Shown here piece by piece: positions 10,951-20,364 of a DNA stretch of 64,000 nucleotides (position 1 is its first letter; every line of letters starts with the position of its first letter). Below the pieces are notes generated by a model. The model was not told the DNA's origin. It searched no databases and saw only the letters and a list, made by a program, of their open reading frames with translations. Source of the DNA: Gracilariopsis chorda (Eukaryota; Rhodophyta; Florideophyceae; Gracilariales; Gracilariaceae); the NCBI GenBank assembly GCA_003194525.1, contig NBIV01000039.1:1-64000 (forward strand). Direction: 5' to 3'. The position numbers and the translations under genes are program-made.

Positions 10951-11564
10951 GAGGACGAACTGCTCCAGCGTCCCCAGGCGGGCACCAATCCGATCAAATC
11001 GGCGGGTTGTCCCAAACTCTCCAACACGGAGTTGACGTCAGACCGTAAAATACGGAGTTCCTCGGCGACCTCCTTTACGGGGGTTGCCCAGACCACCTCT
11101 TGGAGGGATTTTAGTTCCCCTACAAGGGTGTCATGGGCGGTCCACAGAGCGCGGACCTGGGATTCCAGGGAAGTCCCCTGGTGGGTGTTATTGCCCGTTC
11201 CACGGGGACTTGAAGCCGCGACAGCGGGAGCAGGCTGGGGTGCCTGGGGCACTGCGGCAACAGCCGGAGTCGATGCTGCATTCCCCTGCGGGGGTGATAA
11301 CGAGGGCAAAAGGAGGTTCCGGGGTTCCCGGTAGGGGGTATCATTCCGCGATGAAGCGGCGCCAGCACGGCTGGAACTTCTCCGTGTAGGGATACGGGGT
11401 ACGAACCGAACTTCCGGAAGTGTCCGCGTTGTCGCGGGAGCGACTACGCGTAACCACTGGCTCCGCGTCGGAGGGATTTCTCGACATGAGAAAATACCGT
11501 TACGACGGGAAACGATCACGGAACTTCCGGTAAATAAAAACAAACCTCGTAAGAGAGAAAACAA
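10920..11564 (-). pseudogene. probable N-terminal part of gag in another frame
   Basis: A 214-codon frame begins just inside the primer binding site. Its Ala/Pro-rich segment leads to a coiled-coil-like stretch (TLVGELKSLQEVV, EELRILRSDVNSVLE). In the gag frame, directly upstream of the 10950 ATG, one reads FDRIGARLGTLEQFVL, which continues the helix. A single indel near 10980 would fuse this frame to gag. Confidence 0.55.
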
Positions 11565-11570
11565 AAACCG

Positions 11571-11589
11571 ATTCTAGGTCGGGAGACCA
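11571..11589 (-). other. primer binding site of the gypsy element
   Basis: Three nt after the 5' LTR the minus strand reads TGGTCTCCCGACCTAGAAT. Its complement ends in CCA and has the form of a tRNA 3' end: T-loop tail, CTAGG stem, 7-nt acceptor strand TCGGGAG, discriminator A, CCA. The matching tRNA was not identified. Confidence 0.7.
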
Positions 11590-11592
11590 CTT

Positions 11593-12417
11593 TGTGGTGC
11601 AATGCCCCAAAGGGGAAAAACACCGAAAGAGGTTCGGGATCTTCCTCTCACGAGGTGAACCCAGTTGGGTAGAGCCCTCCCAGAGGTGTCACGGCGAAGC
11701 CGGTTTGTAAGACCTGGGACACCTGTCGCGACTCGCGCAGGGAGGTGAAGGCGAAGAATCGGTATCCGCGTGAGCGGGGTGTGGTCCTCACTAGAGGTAT
11801 GTTTCCACGTAAGTGGGGGCGTGTGGGCGGATGCGCACACGAGGGCCGCGGATAGCGGGAGGTGCTACCCTAGAAAGGGGAAAAAGGAAGGGCGAAGAGG
11901 AGGAAGAGAGGACGAAGTGAGTCGCGAGAGCGACGGGGACGAACGGCGATGCCGGTAACAATATCCCTATACAGGGCGAAACACCAATGCAATTGGAACA
12001 ATTATACTCCCAGTGATGGGTCCCTTTAGATGTGCAAGAGGGTTAGATGTCCCGTGGTTTACGGCGTTTCCCTCCAAGGAGGAGTAGAGTACGCGCGCAA
12101 GCGGCAACAACTAGAGCCAATTCCCCAGGTTGGGGTCCGTTGTTGGGGCAGGTTTACTGGTGCGACGGCAGTGCGCCGTCGCACTAAGTACTAGCTTCCC
12201 AGAAATGGGTGTGAAAATAATAAATAATATTAACTAAAATACTCCACATTTCGTGGCAACATCCACTACTGTGGCCAACCGCCAATTGACCCAAAACCGT
12301 GTCCCACGTGTCCATATCCACCATAGTGGGGCGTAGTTCATATACACACTACACAACCGATAATATCGGGAAAGTGTTCAAGTACCAAGAATCCCTCCCT
12401 GAGGGCGTTGCACTACA
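11593..12417 (-). repeat. gypsy 5' LTR
   Basis: 825 bp, starting TGTGGTGCAA and ending TTGCACTACA on the plus strand. Ten short hairpins fall within 11605-11858: CCCC-aaa-GGGG, CCTC-tcac-GAGG, ACCC-agtt-GGGT, CCTC-cca-GAGG, CGGC-gaa-GCCG, CGCG-act-CGCG, CCGC-gtga-GCGG, CCTC-acta-GAGG, CCAC-gtaa-GTGG, CCGC-ggata-GCGG. A 10-bp-stem hairpin lies at 12160-12184. Frames inside the LTR are not genes. Confidence 0.9.
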
Positions 12418-12940
12418 CAAAATGTCATCGAACACGACGACCACGTTCAAAATGCCACTTTCAGACCTGTAAAGGTAAGAGAGCTGTCGGTTCTTGACTT
12501 TCTGAAGTCATGGCGCAGTAATTCGTCATGTAGCACTGATCCCCAGATTTTCCAGCTTGCCTTGCTTCGTAAATTGACTTCTGCAAATGACAACCCTCTC
12601 CGGGAACGTACGAAGAGCCTGAAGAGTTTGTCGGCTGTTCCATGATTAGAGGTTCTTCCAGATCACCATATAGGTATGCATTACTGATATCCATCGTTTC
12701 CAGTATGAGACCTTGGGCTGCTGCTTATACAATTGTAATTCGAATAGTTTCCAAGCGAGCCACTGGTGCATACAGATTCTCGGGATCGAAGTCTAAGTAC
12801 GGGCGTTGCATATCACCTCGTACTACACATCGTACCTTGGGCAGGATCCTTGGTGGTGTGGAGCAACGCTTTCCCGTCGGTTGGGAGTTGTTCCTATTCA
12901 TATGAGTATCCAATGGTGGATTGGTTCGATACCTCATTTA
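12418..12940 (-). pseudogene. Ty1/copia reverse transcriptase fragment
   Basis: The minus strand gives CVVRGDMQRPYLDFDP, LYAPVARLETIRI and MDISNAYLYGDLEEPLIMEQ, the early RT blocks of copia. A shifted frame ends in VVVVFDDIL, the copy of the YVDD box, just at the gypsy boundary. The RT is interrupted upstream by LTR-like sequence (12941-13808) and downstream by the gypsy element. It is not functional. Confidence 0.8.
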
Positions 12941-13808
12941 TGAGTTGATCCCTCGCGGGATAGCGATGAGCTGGCACTTGAGGGACCTGGACAGGTATTA
13001 ATGGTGGCATTCTCGTGACAGATGGTACGCTGTACGCGTGTGGTAGTTTCGGTTCCAATTTTGGATATTTTATGGTTATCGCCACTTGTGGCCCAGAAAG
13101 TGGGAAATCCACGTGTATGGACCTCAAGAGGTGTGCACCAAATTAGTTAATTTATTTAGTTTATTGTGGTGCAAACCTACTTATCTAATCACGGCTTCGC
13201 CGTCAGCACCACCAGTAAATGGTAACCTTGGTTCTCTTTCGAGATATACTCTTTGCAGAGTAAGGCTCTGGTAGGAATGGCCCTCGTAGGGATTACGACT
13301 CCTCGCGGAGATTATCCACGAGTGGATTCCGTCTACCATCCCCTTGGGAACATTCAGGGGTCACTACTGCTACAGTATCACCGTGTTCGGTATTGGTTAT
13401 TTGTTCCACTGTCAGTCTTGGATTCCGCCCCAGTATTGGGTTCTTCGTCGTGGTGTTTACCACATTCCCGTTTGGGATTCGTTCTTTTTTTTGGTTCGCC
13501 CCGTCGCCGGGTCTGTTGCCGCCTGTTGCACGCCCCGTCGCCACTTCTCTTGGGTTTTCCCTTTTTCCTTTTGCTTTCCTTCACAGGATATCGTATCATT
13601 ATACACTCACGTGTGTACCATCCGTTCCTGGAGTTTACCCTTTTTTTGGGCCATTCCCGAACCTCTGCAGATATAGCCAGAACCACGTTGGTCTTACAAG
13701 CCAGCCTTTACGTGGCGCAGAGGGCTCTCTCAACTGAGACACCATCCCATAGGGAGCGAGGTCTCGAACACCTTGAGGGTATTTCCCGCTTCCGGGTTTT
13801 GCTCTACA
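12941..13808 (+). repeat. strongly diverged LTR relic of the gypsy family
   Basis: It begins TGAGTTGATCCC and ends TTTTGCTCTACA. Blocks in between match the family in order: TAGTTAATTTATTTAG, CACCAGTAAA, and GGTCTTACAAGCCAGCCTTT near the end. Family-style hairpins remain (CCCTcgtAGGG, CTCCtcgcGGAG, TCCAcgagTGGA). It splits copia RT between TWILV and KVRCVVRG. No target duplication is seen, and both ends are approximate. Confidence 0.5.
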
Positions 13809-15079
13809 GGTGGATCTGAGCTTAAGTGTTTGGCTAGGGAGGTCCACAAAAATGGTAATGGCCTCATGCCAGGCCTTCTATTCACCAATATCCAAGTTTC
13901 CTTTGCACGAGCGCGTTGTACTCTCTGTCAATCGCCTTTGCCCATCCACGCATAACTCTGGCTTCCTCAAAGTTCTTTGGGACTTTGTTAGGACCCATAA
14001 GATCTTTGAAGTGCGAGTGGGCGACCATACCGTGAGAAAGAGCAGCGTCGAGGTGTTCCTCGTCCTCTTCATTGATGTTCCTCTCGGCCTTCTTCCGTTG
14101 CAGAGAGGAGAAGTCCATTATTTCACCAATGGATGGGAGTTGTTCCCTACCCACGTTGAAGTCTTGTTCCCGGCACTTAATAACTTTCCGCATGGAAGGT
14201 ATGTAGATCCTGTATAGAGTTCTTGGGCTGTGCATGCCGACGCAGTGTCCAGGTACTGCTCGGGGTAACAACTTCTTGTTTGGTACGGTTTCGGATCTGT
14301 ATATAAATGCGTGACCTCTCTGTCCGAACTTCAATAAGTTGGAGAGGTCAGGCTTCTGCCCAAACCAGAGAGTAAACGGTATCCTCATTCCTACTCTGGA
14401 GTTAGGCAGCCGGTTGCGCAAGTAGTTCGAGTGAGAGATGGCTTCCTCCCATAGTTCGAGTGGGAGTTGAGAGGCGTGCAGGAGAGTTCGTGCCGTTCTC
14501 CACAAGTCCTGAATGATCTTCTGGGCAGCTCCATGTGATTGGTGTGCGTATAGAGGAGTATATTCGAGCATCATTCCGTTTTCCATTGCATACGTAATGA
14601 TGTCATCCGAATGGTTTTCACCCGCCCCATCAAGGCGAACGCGGTAAACTCGGTTAGGAGATACTTCGTTTTATGCGCAAGCCTTGTACCACCTGACTGA
14701 TTGAAAGACTTGGGCCTTCTGATCCAGGAGCTAAACGGAGCATACTCGGGTATTATCGTCCAAGAGAACCTGGATGTAGCGGGAGCCTTGTAATGAAGGC
14801 TCATTGATGGGACCTGTGAGATCCGTGTGAGTCACTTCCGGAGTGTGTCGGCTGTAGAAGTAGATTGCTGAAGAGGTGGGCGTCTCGAACCCGTTTCAAT
14901 GCACGGAGAGCAGTAAACATTATTGACTTCGGTTGGGGAGAGTTGAGGGAGACCTTCGCATAGTTCATGGCATGACAGCAGTCTATCCTTTCCCGTATAT
15001 CGGAGTTTATCGTGCCAATCTTTGACCGTTTGTCCTGGGGATTGCAGTAAATTTTGTGCACGTAGTGGGGGAACGGCAT
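13809..15079 (-). pseudogene. Ty1/copia integrase and start of RT
   Basis: In order down the minus strand: the integrase zinc/core junction (YCSPCIETG, HTDLTGPINEPS, YIQVLLDDNTR), then EYTPLYAHQSHGAAQ, which holds the catalytic Glu region equivalent, ISHSNYLRNRLP and TLWFGQKPDL from the GKK-type C-terminal half. The linker follows, then WAKAIDREYNALV and TWILV, the first RT block. Several frame changes occur, so it is a pseudogene. It continues the element from 15300-15855. Confidence 0.8.
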
Positions 15080-15299
15080 TTTGGTAAGGGATATAGTCCG
15101 TCCCTCACTGAGGTCTGTTAAAGTAGTGCAGTAGAAGTGGGGTCTTTCAATGTGAGTCCTATGAAGTCCTTTCGTGTTTCGAATTGCATTTTCACATGGC
15201 CAGAGAGAATTAAGAGCGAGACCAGGTTCGAGTCAAACGAGGGTGTGTGTTTTGCCAGAAGAGCTAACCTGTCACCTAAAGGTAGATGGGTAGTTCAGT

Positions 15300-15855
15300 A
15301 GCGGTGAATTTCGGATTCCCTATCACACGTTCTAACGGTTTGGTTCCGTGTCGGGTGATAGTCCTAAAATAGGGATGTGTCTTTCACGAAAACGAGTGTC
15401 GCTCCGCAGTCCAACCATGTCCGAGTGTCAAGAGTAATGGAGGACTTCGCTTGTGTAATGGCGATGAAGCCACGCGGTTGCTGATCGTAATTTTTGATGT
15501 TCCGGTTATTTCGCTGAGCGTCGTTGCGGGTGTTGTGGTAATTAGAACCTTTTTGTGATACTCATTTCCTGTTGTTGGGGAAATTGTGGTTGTTCTGATG
15601 TCCGTTTTGTTCACCACCATTTCTGGAGTTCCCGTTGGATTGATTGTTGTTGGACTTTCTCTTCGACCAACATTCGGCACGGGTATGTCCGATTTTGCCG
15701 CAGTTACAACACTCAACGCCTTTCTTCTTCTTACGTGAGCGCTGATTTCTTGAGACAGATTTACGTGCGGATGGATATGTGTTCGATTGGTCCTTCTTAC
15801 CGCCCGTCTTTTTCTCGTTGTTTGCAGAAGCGGAAGTGCGATGGTTTCTCCTCTC
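15300..15855 (-). pseudogene. Ty1/copia nucleocapsid and protease
   Basis: A CCHC knuckle, C-CN-C-GKIG-H-TRAE-C, lies at 15671-15710 and is followed by an Asn-rich spacer. The protease site near 15401-15420 reads TWLDCGATLVFVKD, matching the copia pattern D-S/T-G-A but with Cys at the second place. It is separated from the gag start by the LTR at 15856-16652. Confidence 0.7.
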
Positions 15856-16652
15856 TGAATTGCAATACCCTCAGAAAGGGAGTCTTGGTACTTGGTTGAT
15901 TTCCCGAATGTTTCGGTAATGTAGTCATTGCATGAACTACGACCACTAATAGTGGATTTGACACGTGGGACACGGAACAGTCAGTTGGCGGTTGGCCATA
16001 GTAGTGGGCATGAACCACCAAAGTGGAGTAATTTAGTTAATTCTATTTATTATTTTTACACCCATTTCTGGGATGGTTAGTACTTAGTGTGCCGGCTATT
16101 TGCCTTCCCACCAGTAAACCTTCCCCAAACAAGGGAGCCCAACCTGAGGAATTTGCTCTAGACCTCACCGCCTTCGCGTGTTCTCTACTCCTCTTTGGAG
16201 AGAAGCACCGTCGCGTACGGGAAGTCTAACCCCCTTGCCTATCTAAAGGACCCGAGTATTCGGATTGTTATTCCAGCTGTCTTGGTGTTCGCCTCGTATA
16301 AGGTTTATTTACCGGTACTGCCGTTATTCTTCGTCACGACACTCGTGACTCCACACCCCCTTATTTTTCCCTTCATAGGGTGGCTTTCCCGCTACCCACG
16401 GCTCGTGTTCGCGCGTGCCACCAACGTGGAAACCTCACCTCTCTAGAGGACGACCACCCCCATACGCCGCTCCTGCGGATACCCGATTCTTGCCTCAACC
16501 TCCCTGCACAAGTCGCGACGGGTGGCCTCGGCCTTACAACCAGACATAGTCGTGCCACTCCTGGGAGGGCTCTACCCAACTGGGCTCACCTCTAACGAGG
16601 AAAGATCCCGAACGTCTTTCAGTGCACTCCCGCTTCCGGGCATTGCACTACA
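15856..16652 (+). repeat. old solo LTR of the gypsy family in copia gag
   Basis: 797 bp with TG..CA ends (TGAATTGCAATACCC to GGCATTGCACTACA). It is clearly homologous to 17276-18100 along its length but much diverged. Flanking pentamers CTCTC (15851-15855) and CTATC (16653-16657) look like a target duplication with one mutation. It interrupts the copia gag reading. Confidence 0.75.
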
Positions 16653-17223
16653 CTATCCATCTCCGAACAGACAAGGGAAACGCCTTGATTGTACTCAAGT
16701 TTTTCGCGTCGTATATAAGAGTGACTGCCAGAAGTGAACCGGGCTAGCTTTGCAGTAAGGTGACAGTACGATCGCAATCAGTCAGTGTGTCCACAAGAGG
16801 TGTGAGCTCCAGGAACGTATTTCCCAGCTCAATTACATATTGTTGGATGTCTTCGCCGTCCTTGAATAAAAAGGTACTAAGCTTCTGCCTGAGGTTCATT
16901 TTGGACTGGATGTTGTCTTTTTTATACGTTGTTTCAAATTTCGTCCATACTTAAAGAGCAGAACAGTGTCCTCGATCTAACAGTTCAGTGAAAGCCACAA
17001 TTCATTGATTCCATAGGTTTCGCACAATCGCAGATCTGGCTTTGCAGTCTGCGTCGTCCCAACGACGAAATTCGTGTGCGGGTTGAGGGCGCGGTTCCGT
17101 CAGGACGAAAAGAGATTTTAGAGAATTCATTAGATCTCTTACATATATTCGCCAAATGTAGTATTCCGCACTTCCCTTTAATCGCGAGATACGCTTAGAG
17201 TCGTCTTCTTTGTCGGCATCCAT
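16653..17223 (-). pseudogene. Ty1/copia Gag N-terminal part
   Basis: From the ATG at 17223, ISRLKGSAEYYIWRIYVRDL matches the start of copia gag (UBN2-type), where LKGxxNYxxW is typical. A stop follows at 17002, after which the frame continues with LNLRQKLSTFLFKDG-like gag helices. It is the 5' coding end of the copia element. Confidence 0.7.
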
Positions 17224-17275
17224 CGAGGAGTATGCTCAACTTGAGATGACAAAGTTTCAATTAGATGGCCTCTAC

Positions 17276-18100
17276 TGTAGTGCAACGGCCTCAGGGAGGG
17301 ATTCTTGGTACTTGAACACTTTCCCGATATTATCGGTTGTGTAGTGTGTATATGAACTACGCCCCACTATGGTGGATATGGACACGTGGGACACGGTTTT
17401 GGGTCAATTGGCGGTTGGCCACAGTAGTGGATGTTGCCACGAAATGTGGAGTATTTTAGTTAATATTATTTATTATTTTCACACCCATTTCTGGGAAGCT
17501 AGTACTTAGGGCGACGGCGCACTGCCGTCACACCAGTAAACCTGCCCCAACAACGGACCCCAACCTGGGGAATTGGCTCTAGTTGTTGCCGCTTGCGCGC
17601 GTACTCTACTCCTCCTTGGAGGGAAACGCCGTAAACCACGGGACATCTAACCCTCTTGCACATCTAAAGGGACCCATCACTGGGAGTATAATTGTTCCAA
17701 TTGCATTGGTGTTTCGCCCTGTATAGGGATATTGTTACCGGCATCGCCGTTCGTCCCCGTCGCTCTCGCGACTCACTTCGTCCTCTCTTCCTCCTCTTCG
17801 CCCTTCCTTTTTCCCCTTTCTAGGGTAGCACCTCCCGCTATCCGCGGCCCTCGTGTGCGCATCCGCCCACACGCCCCCACTTACGTGGAAACATACCTCT
17901 AGTGAGGACCACACCCCGCTCACGCGGATACCGATTCTTCGCCTTCACCTCCCTGCGCGAGTCGCGACAGGTGTCCCAGGTCTTACAAACCGGCTTCGCC
18001 GTGACACCTCTGGGAGGGCTCTACCCAACTGGGTTCACCTCGTGAGAGGAAGATCCCGAACGTCTTTCGGTGTTTTTCCCCTTTGGGGCATTGCACCACA
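17276..18100 (+). mobile_element. solo LTR of the gypsy family with intact target duplication
   Basis: 825 bp, TGTAGTGCAAC to ATTGCACCACA, nearly the reverse complement of 11593-12417. TCTAC at 17271-17275 is repeated at 18101-18105, a perfect 5-bp target duplication. It most likely arose by LTR-LTR recombination. It lies just upstream of the copia gag, in the former copia leader. Confidence 0.92.
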
Positions 18101-18754
18101 TCTACCAGTCACCAAACAGGTGAGGGGTTTTCTTTGACTTCTGTACTTCAATGGTAAGACCCTTGGTTTCGAGTCAGACTCTCTCGGTGATACCCGATTT
18201 CCGTCCTTCTACCTTACCACATGCGAACCAGGGCTTGGTACTTATATGTCCTTAGGGGTGGTCCAGAGGAGGTTACTAACCAACAGATGTATGTTCACCG
18301 GTTAAACCTCTCTACACCCTTCCAGAACCCAAAACGATTTCAAATAGATGTTACTATTGTTGACCCCAAATGTTGTTGTAGTTTGAGGACCGAACTCCCA
18401 GTCCAGTGTGTCAACTTCGTTACATAGTCGCGTAGTGTCGTTGCGCTTCTACGAAATGCACCTGTATGATGAGTGGTGCACCGCCTCTTAAACGCAATAA
18501 TACCTGACGTAGACTGGGTCCAGACAGAGTTTCGCAATAGAGAATGATTCCAAGGGCGACGGACACTGGTGGCGTGGCGCTTGCTTGACTTTGAGCAGCT
18601 ATGTGTGGCGGTGCAGCACATTGCGTGCGCGAAGAGGCGGAACGGAGTCACAAGGTTCAGTGGAGGCGGAGTAATGCCCGGGAGATGGATAGGAAGGCCA
18701 AGATGTCGCCAAGTGGAAGGGCAGTCAAAGGGGTCGGCTAGGCAATTGCTACCA
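18101..18754. other. copia leader and unclassified DNA
   Basis: No coding domain is recognised. On the minus strand near 18177-18200, GGGTATCACCGAGAG recalls the GGTATCA start of initiator-Met-type primer sites, so the copia leader may begin here. I could not delimit a copia LTR. Confidence 0.3.
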
Positions 18755-18878
18755 TGAAGAGATTGGCGGCCTCCTTCTTCCCATTTCGGGGAGTCCAGGC
18801 TGGTGGAACCACCTGCTGCGCTTTTACAGTGCACAGTGGAGAGTAACGGGTGGACAGCACTGCGTGTGCCAACGTATG
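18755..18878. repeat. dispersed repeat, copy B, left part
   Basis: This matches 813-940 with scattered substitutions. It ends in GTATG, where the solo LTR starts. The right part resumes at 19943 (GTATGGCTCAAATTGCGTCA) and ends by 19967. Confidence 0.8.
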
Positions 18879-19942
18879 TGGGAAAGTGGACGTATGCCAT
18901 TGCCATGATGGCAGGGCATGCCTCCGAAATTTACATGCTCTGCCATCACGGCAAGGGCATTCTCAGGCATAAATATGCATGCCACCCGCTTGTCCGTACG
19001 CCATCCGCGCCGCCACGCAACCACGCGCACCACCATCTGTCGCCCACGCTGTCGCGTAGCCTGGTGCCTTTAGCGCGTCGCAGTAACCGCACCCGCCGCC
19101 ACCAATGTCGCCGAACTCCCAGCTTCGATCCTGTGCTGCTCATTGGCTCCATCTCCATTCTCCTGGCGCACCTGCAAACGTCGCGTTGCCGGCGGTGTCG
19201 TCCACTCAAAGGCACAAAAAGAAATACCCTACTAGGTATAATAACTTTTGCCAAGCTGGTCCGTCATGGCAAGAATGTGTCCCCTGACAGATTGTTATGA
19301 GTTATTACCTAGACCTAATATGCATAACTAGAGATTATGTGCCTAGCCTAATTGCCTATAAAAGCCCGAGTTCGGCAACCTCCAAGCCAACTCGGGCCAG
19401 ACCACTTCTCCTCTTTTCGGCAACACCCACCTTCTCTTAGAGAAGTCTGCCTCTCCTTGCCATCAACCACACTTTTCCCAACTTACCCTCTCACTTGGTG
19501 CGGCTTAATCTCCCGCACCTTTATACGTGCTTGTATTAACATTGCCCTTGTTTGGGCTCATCATCTGTGGCATGGTGCACTTCGGTTGCATACCAGACCT
19601 AAAGCTTTGGTCGTGCGTGTTGGCCATGGTGCTATATTAGGAGTGGTCGTCAGCACTACGCTAGATCTAAGGTTTTGATCGCGTAGGTTATCCACTGGTG
19701 CAGTCTCTTCGCTACATTGTCCCAAGCTTGTTCGCTGGTTATAAAATCACTACCTGGTTCCTTTGTTACGTAATACATTGGTTATTTGACGCAGTTTGTT
19801 TCTGTTTACTACATTGGCATTGCACGACTGTGCTGGTACTCTCGAGCTACGATTCCATTTCTGACCTGCCCTCCAGTGAACAAGGGTACAAAAAGGACTG
19901 TCATCGTCCGGTGTCGTGACATCGTGCAACATGTCACTCACA
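18879..19942 (+). mobile_element. 1064 bp solo LTR (second family)
   Basis: It starts TGGGAAAGTGG and ends CACTCACA, flanked by GTATG on both sides (18874-18878 and 19943-19947). The uninterrupted paralog at 813-960 confirms the insertion point. A TATA box in CCTATAAAAGCC near 19352 fits an LTR promoter on the plus strand. It has no similarity to the gypsy LTR family and lacks its dense hairpins. Confidence 0.88.
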
Positions 19943-20268
19943 GTATGGCTCAAATTGCGTCATTCACAACCAATCGTTGGTGCAAAGGTAACAACGGTAC
20001 ACTGTATGGAACTCAAACCATTGATAATACTGGCCAAATCATTTTCGATGGCTTCATGATGAAGCTGTATGAACGATTAGCCAATCGGTAGCCGAGATTG
20101 CGCTCGGTAGAAGGTTAACCTTCGAAAAGCCAGCTCTCCGCACTCTTTTATGGAACTTGCTGTCAACGCCGCGTTGAAGTCCAGCAATAGGGATTCTGGC
20201 TCACCCTGTCCTCGCTTGATGACTCCAGAATACCTTGCGACGGTGTGCGGCGTGCAGACTATCTTTGC

Positions 20269-20278
20269 TATATAGTGG
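20269..20278 (+). promoter_or_regulatory. TATA-like box of the ABC transporter gene
   Basis: GCTATATAGT lies about 95 bp before the chosen ATG at 20365, a normal distance for a short 5' leader. Confidence 0.4.
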
Positions 20279-20364
20279 CTTAATGCTCTTCGTTGTTTGA
20301 CATCTTCCCTAGCCTCCATACTACGCTTTCCACTGCTCGGGTTAAACGAAACCCATTGAACGAC

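Larger units (their letters stand above)
1801..12417 (-). mobile_element. Ty3/gypsy LTR retrotransposon, full length but decayed
   Basis: A 10.6 kb element transcribed right to left. Two direct LTRs (11593-12417 and 1801-2619) differ by only a few dozen positions. A primer binding site lies 3 nt inside the 5' LTR and a purine tract abuts the 3' LTR. The order gag, protease, reverse transcriptase, RNase H, integrase is the gypsy order. Pol carries at least two in-frame stops and two frameshifts, so the copy cannot encode an intact polyprotein. Flanks (CTCA before 1801, CAAAA after 12417) show no target duplication, in line with deletion of the adjoining copia sequence. A related LTR is nested at 5654-6463. 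Confidence 0.9.

Noticed and set aside
17735..17923. A 62-residue frame identical to one at 11770-11958
   Set aside because: Both lie inside LTRs of the same family in opposite orientation. Identity reflects the repeat, and there is no sign of coding selection.
20293..20364. 24-residue upstream extension of the ABC transporter
   Set aside because: It begins at TTG. The ATG at 20365 follows a TATA-like box at a normal distance.
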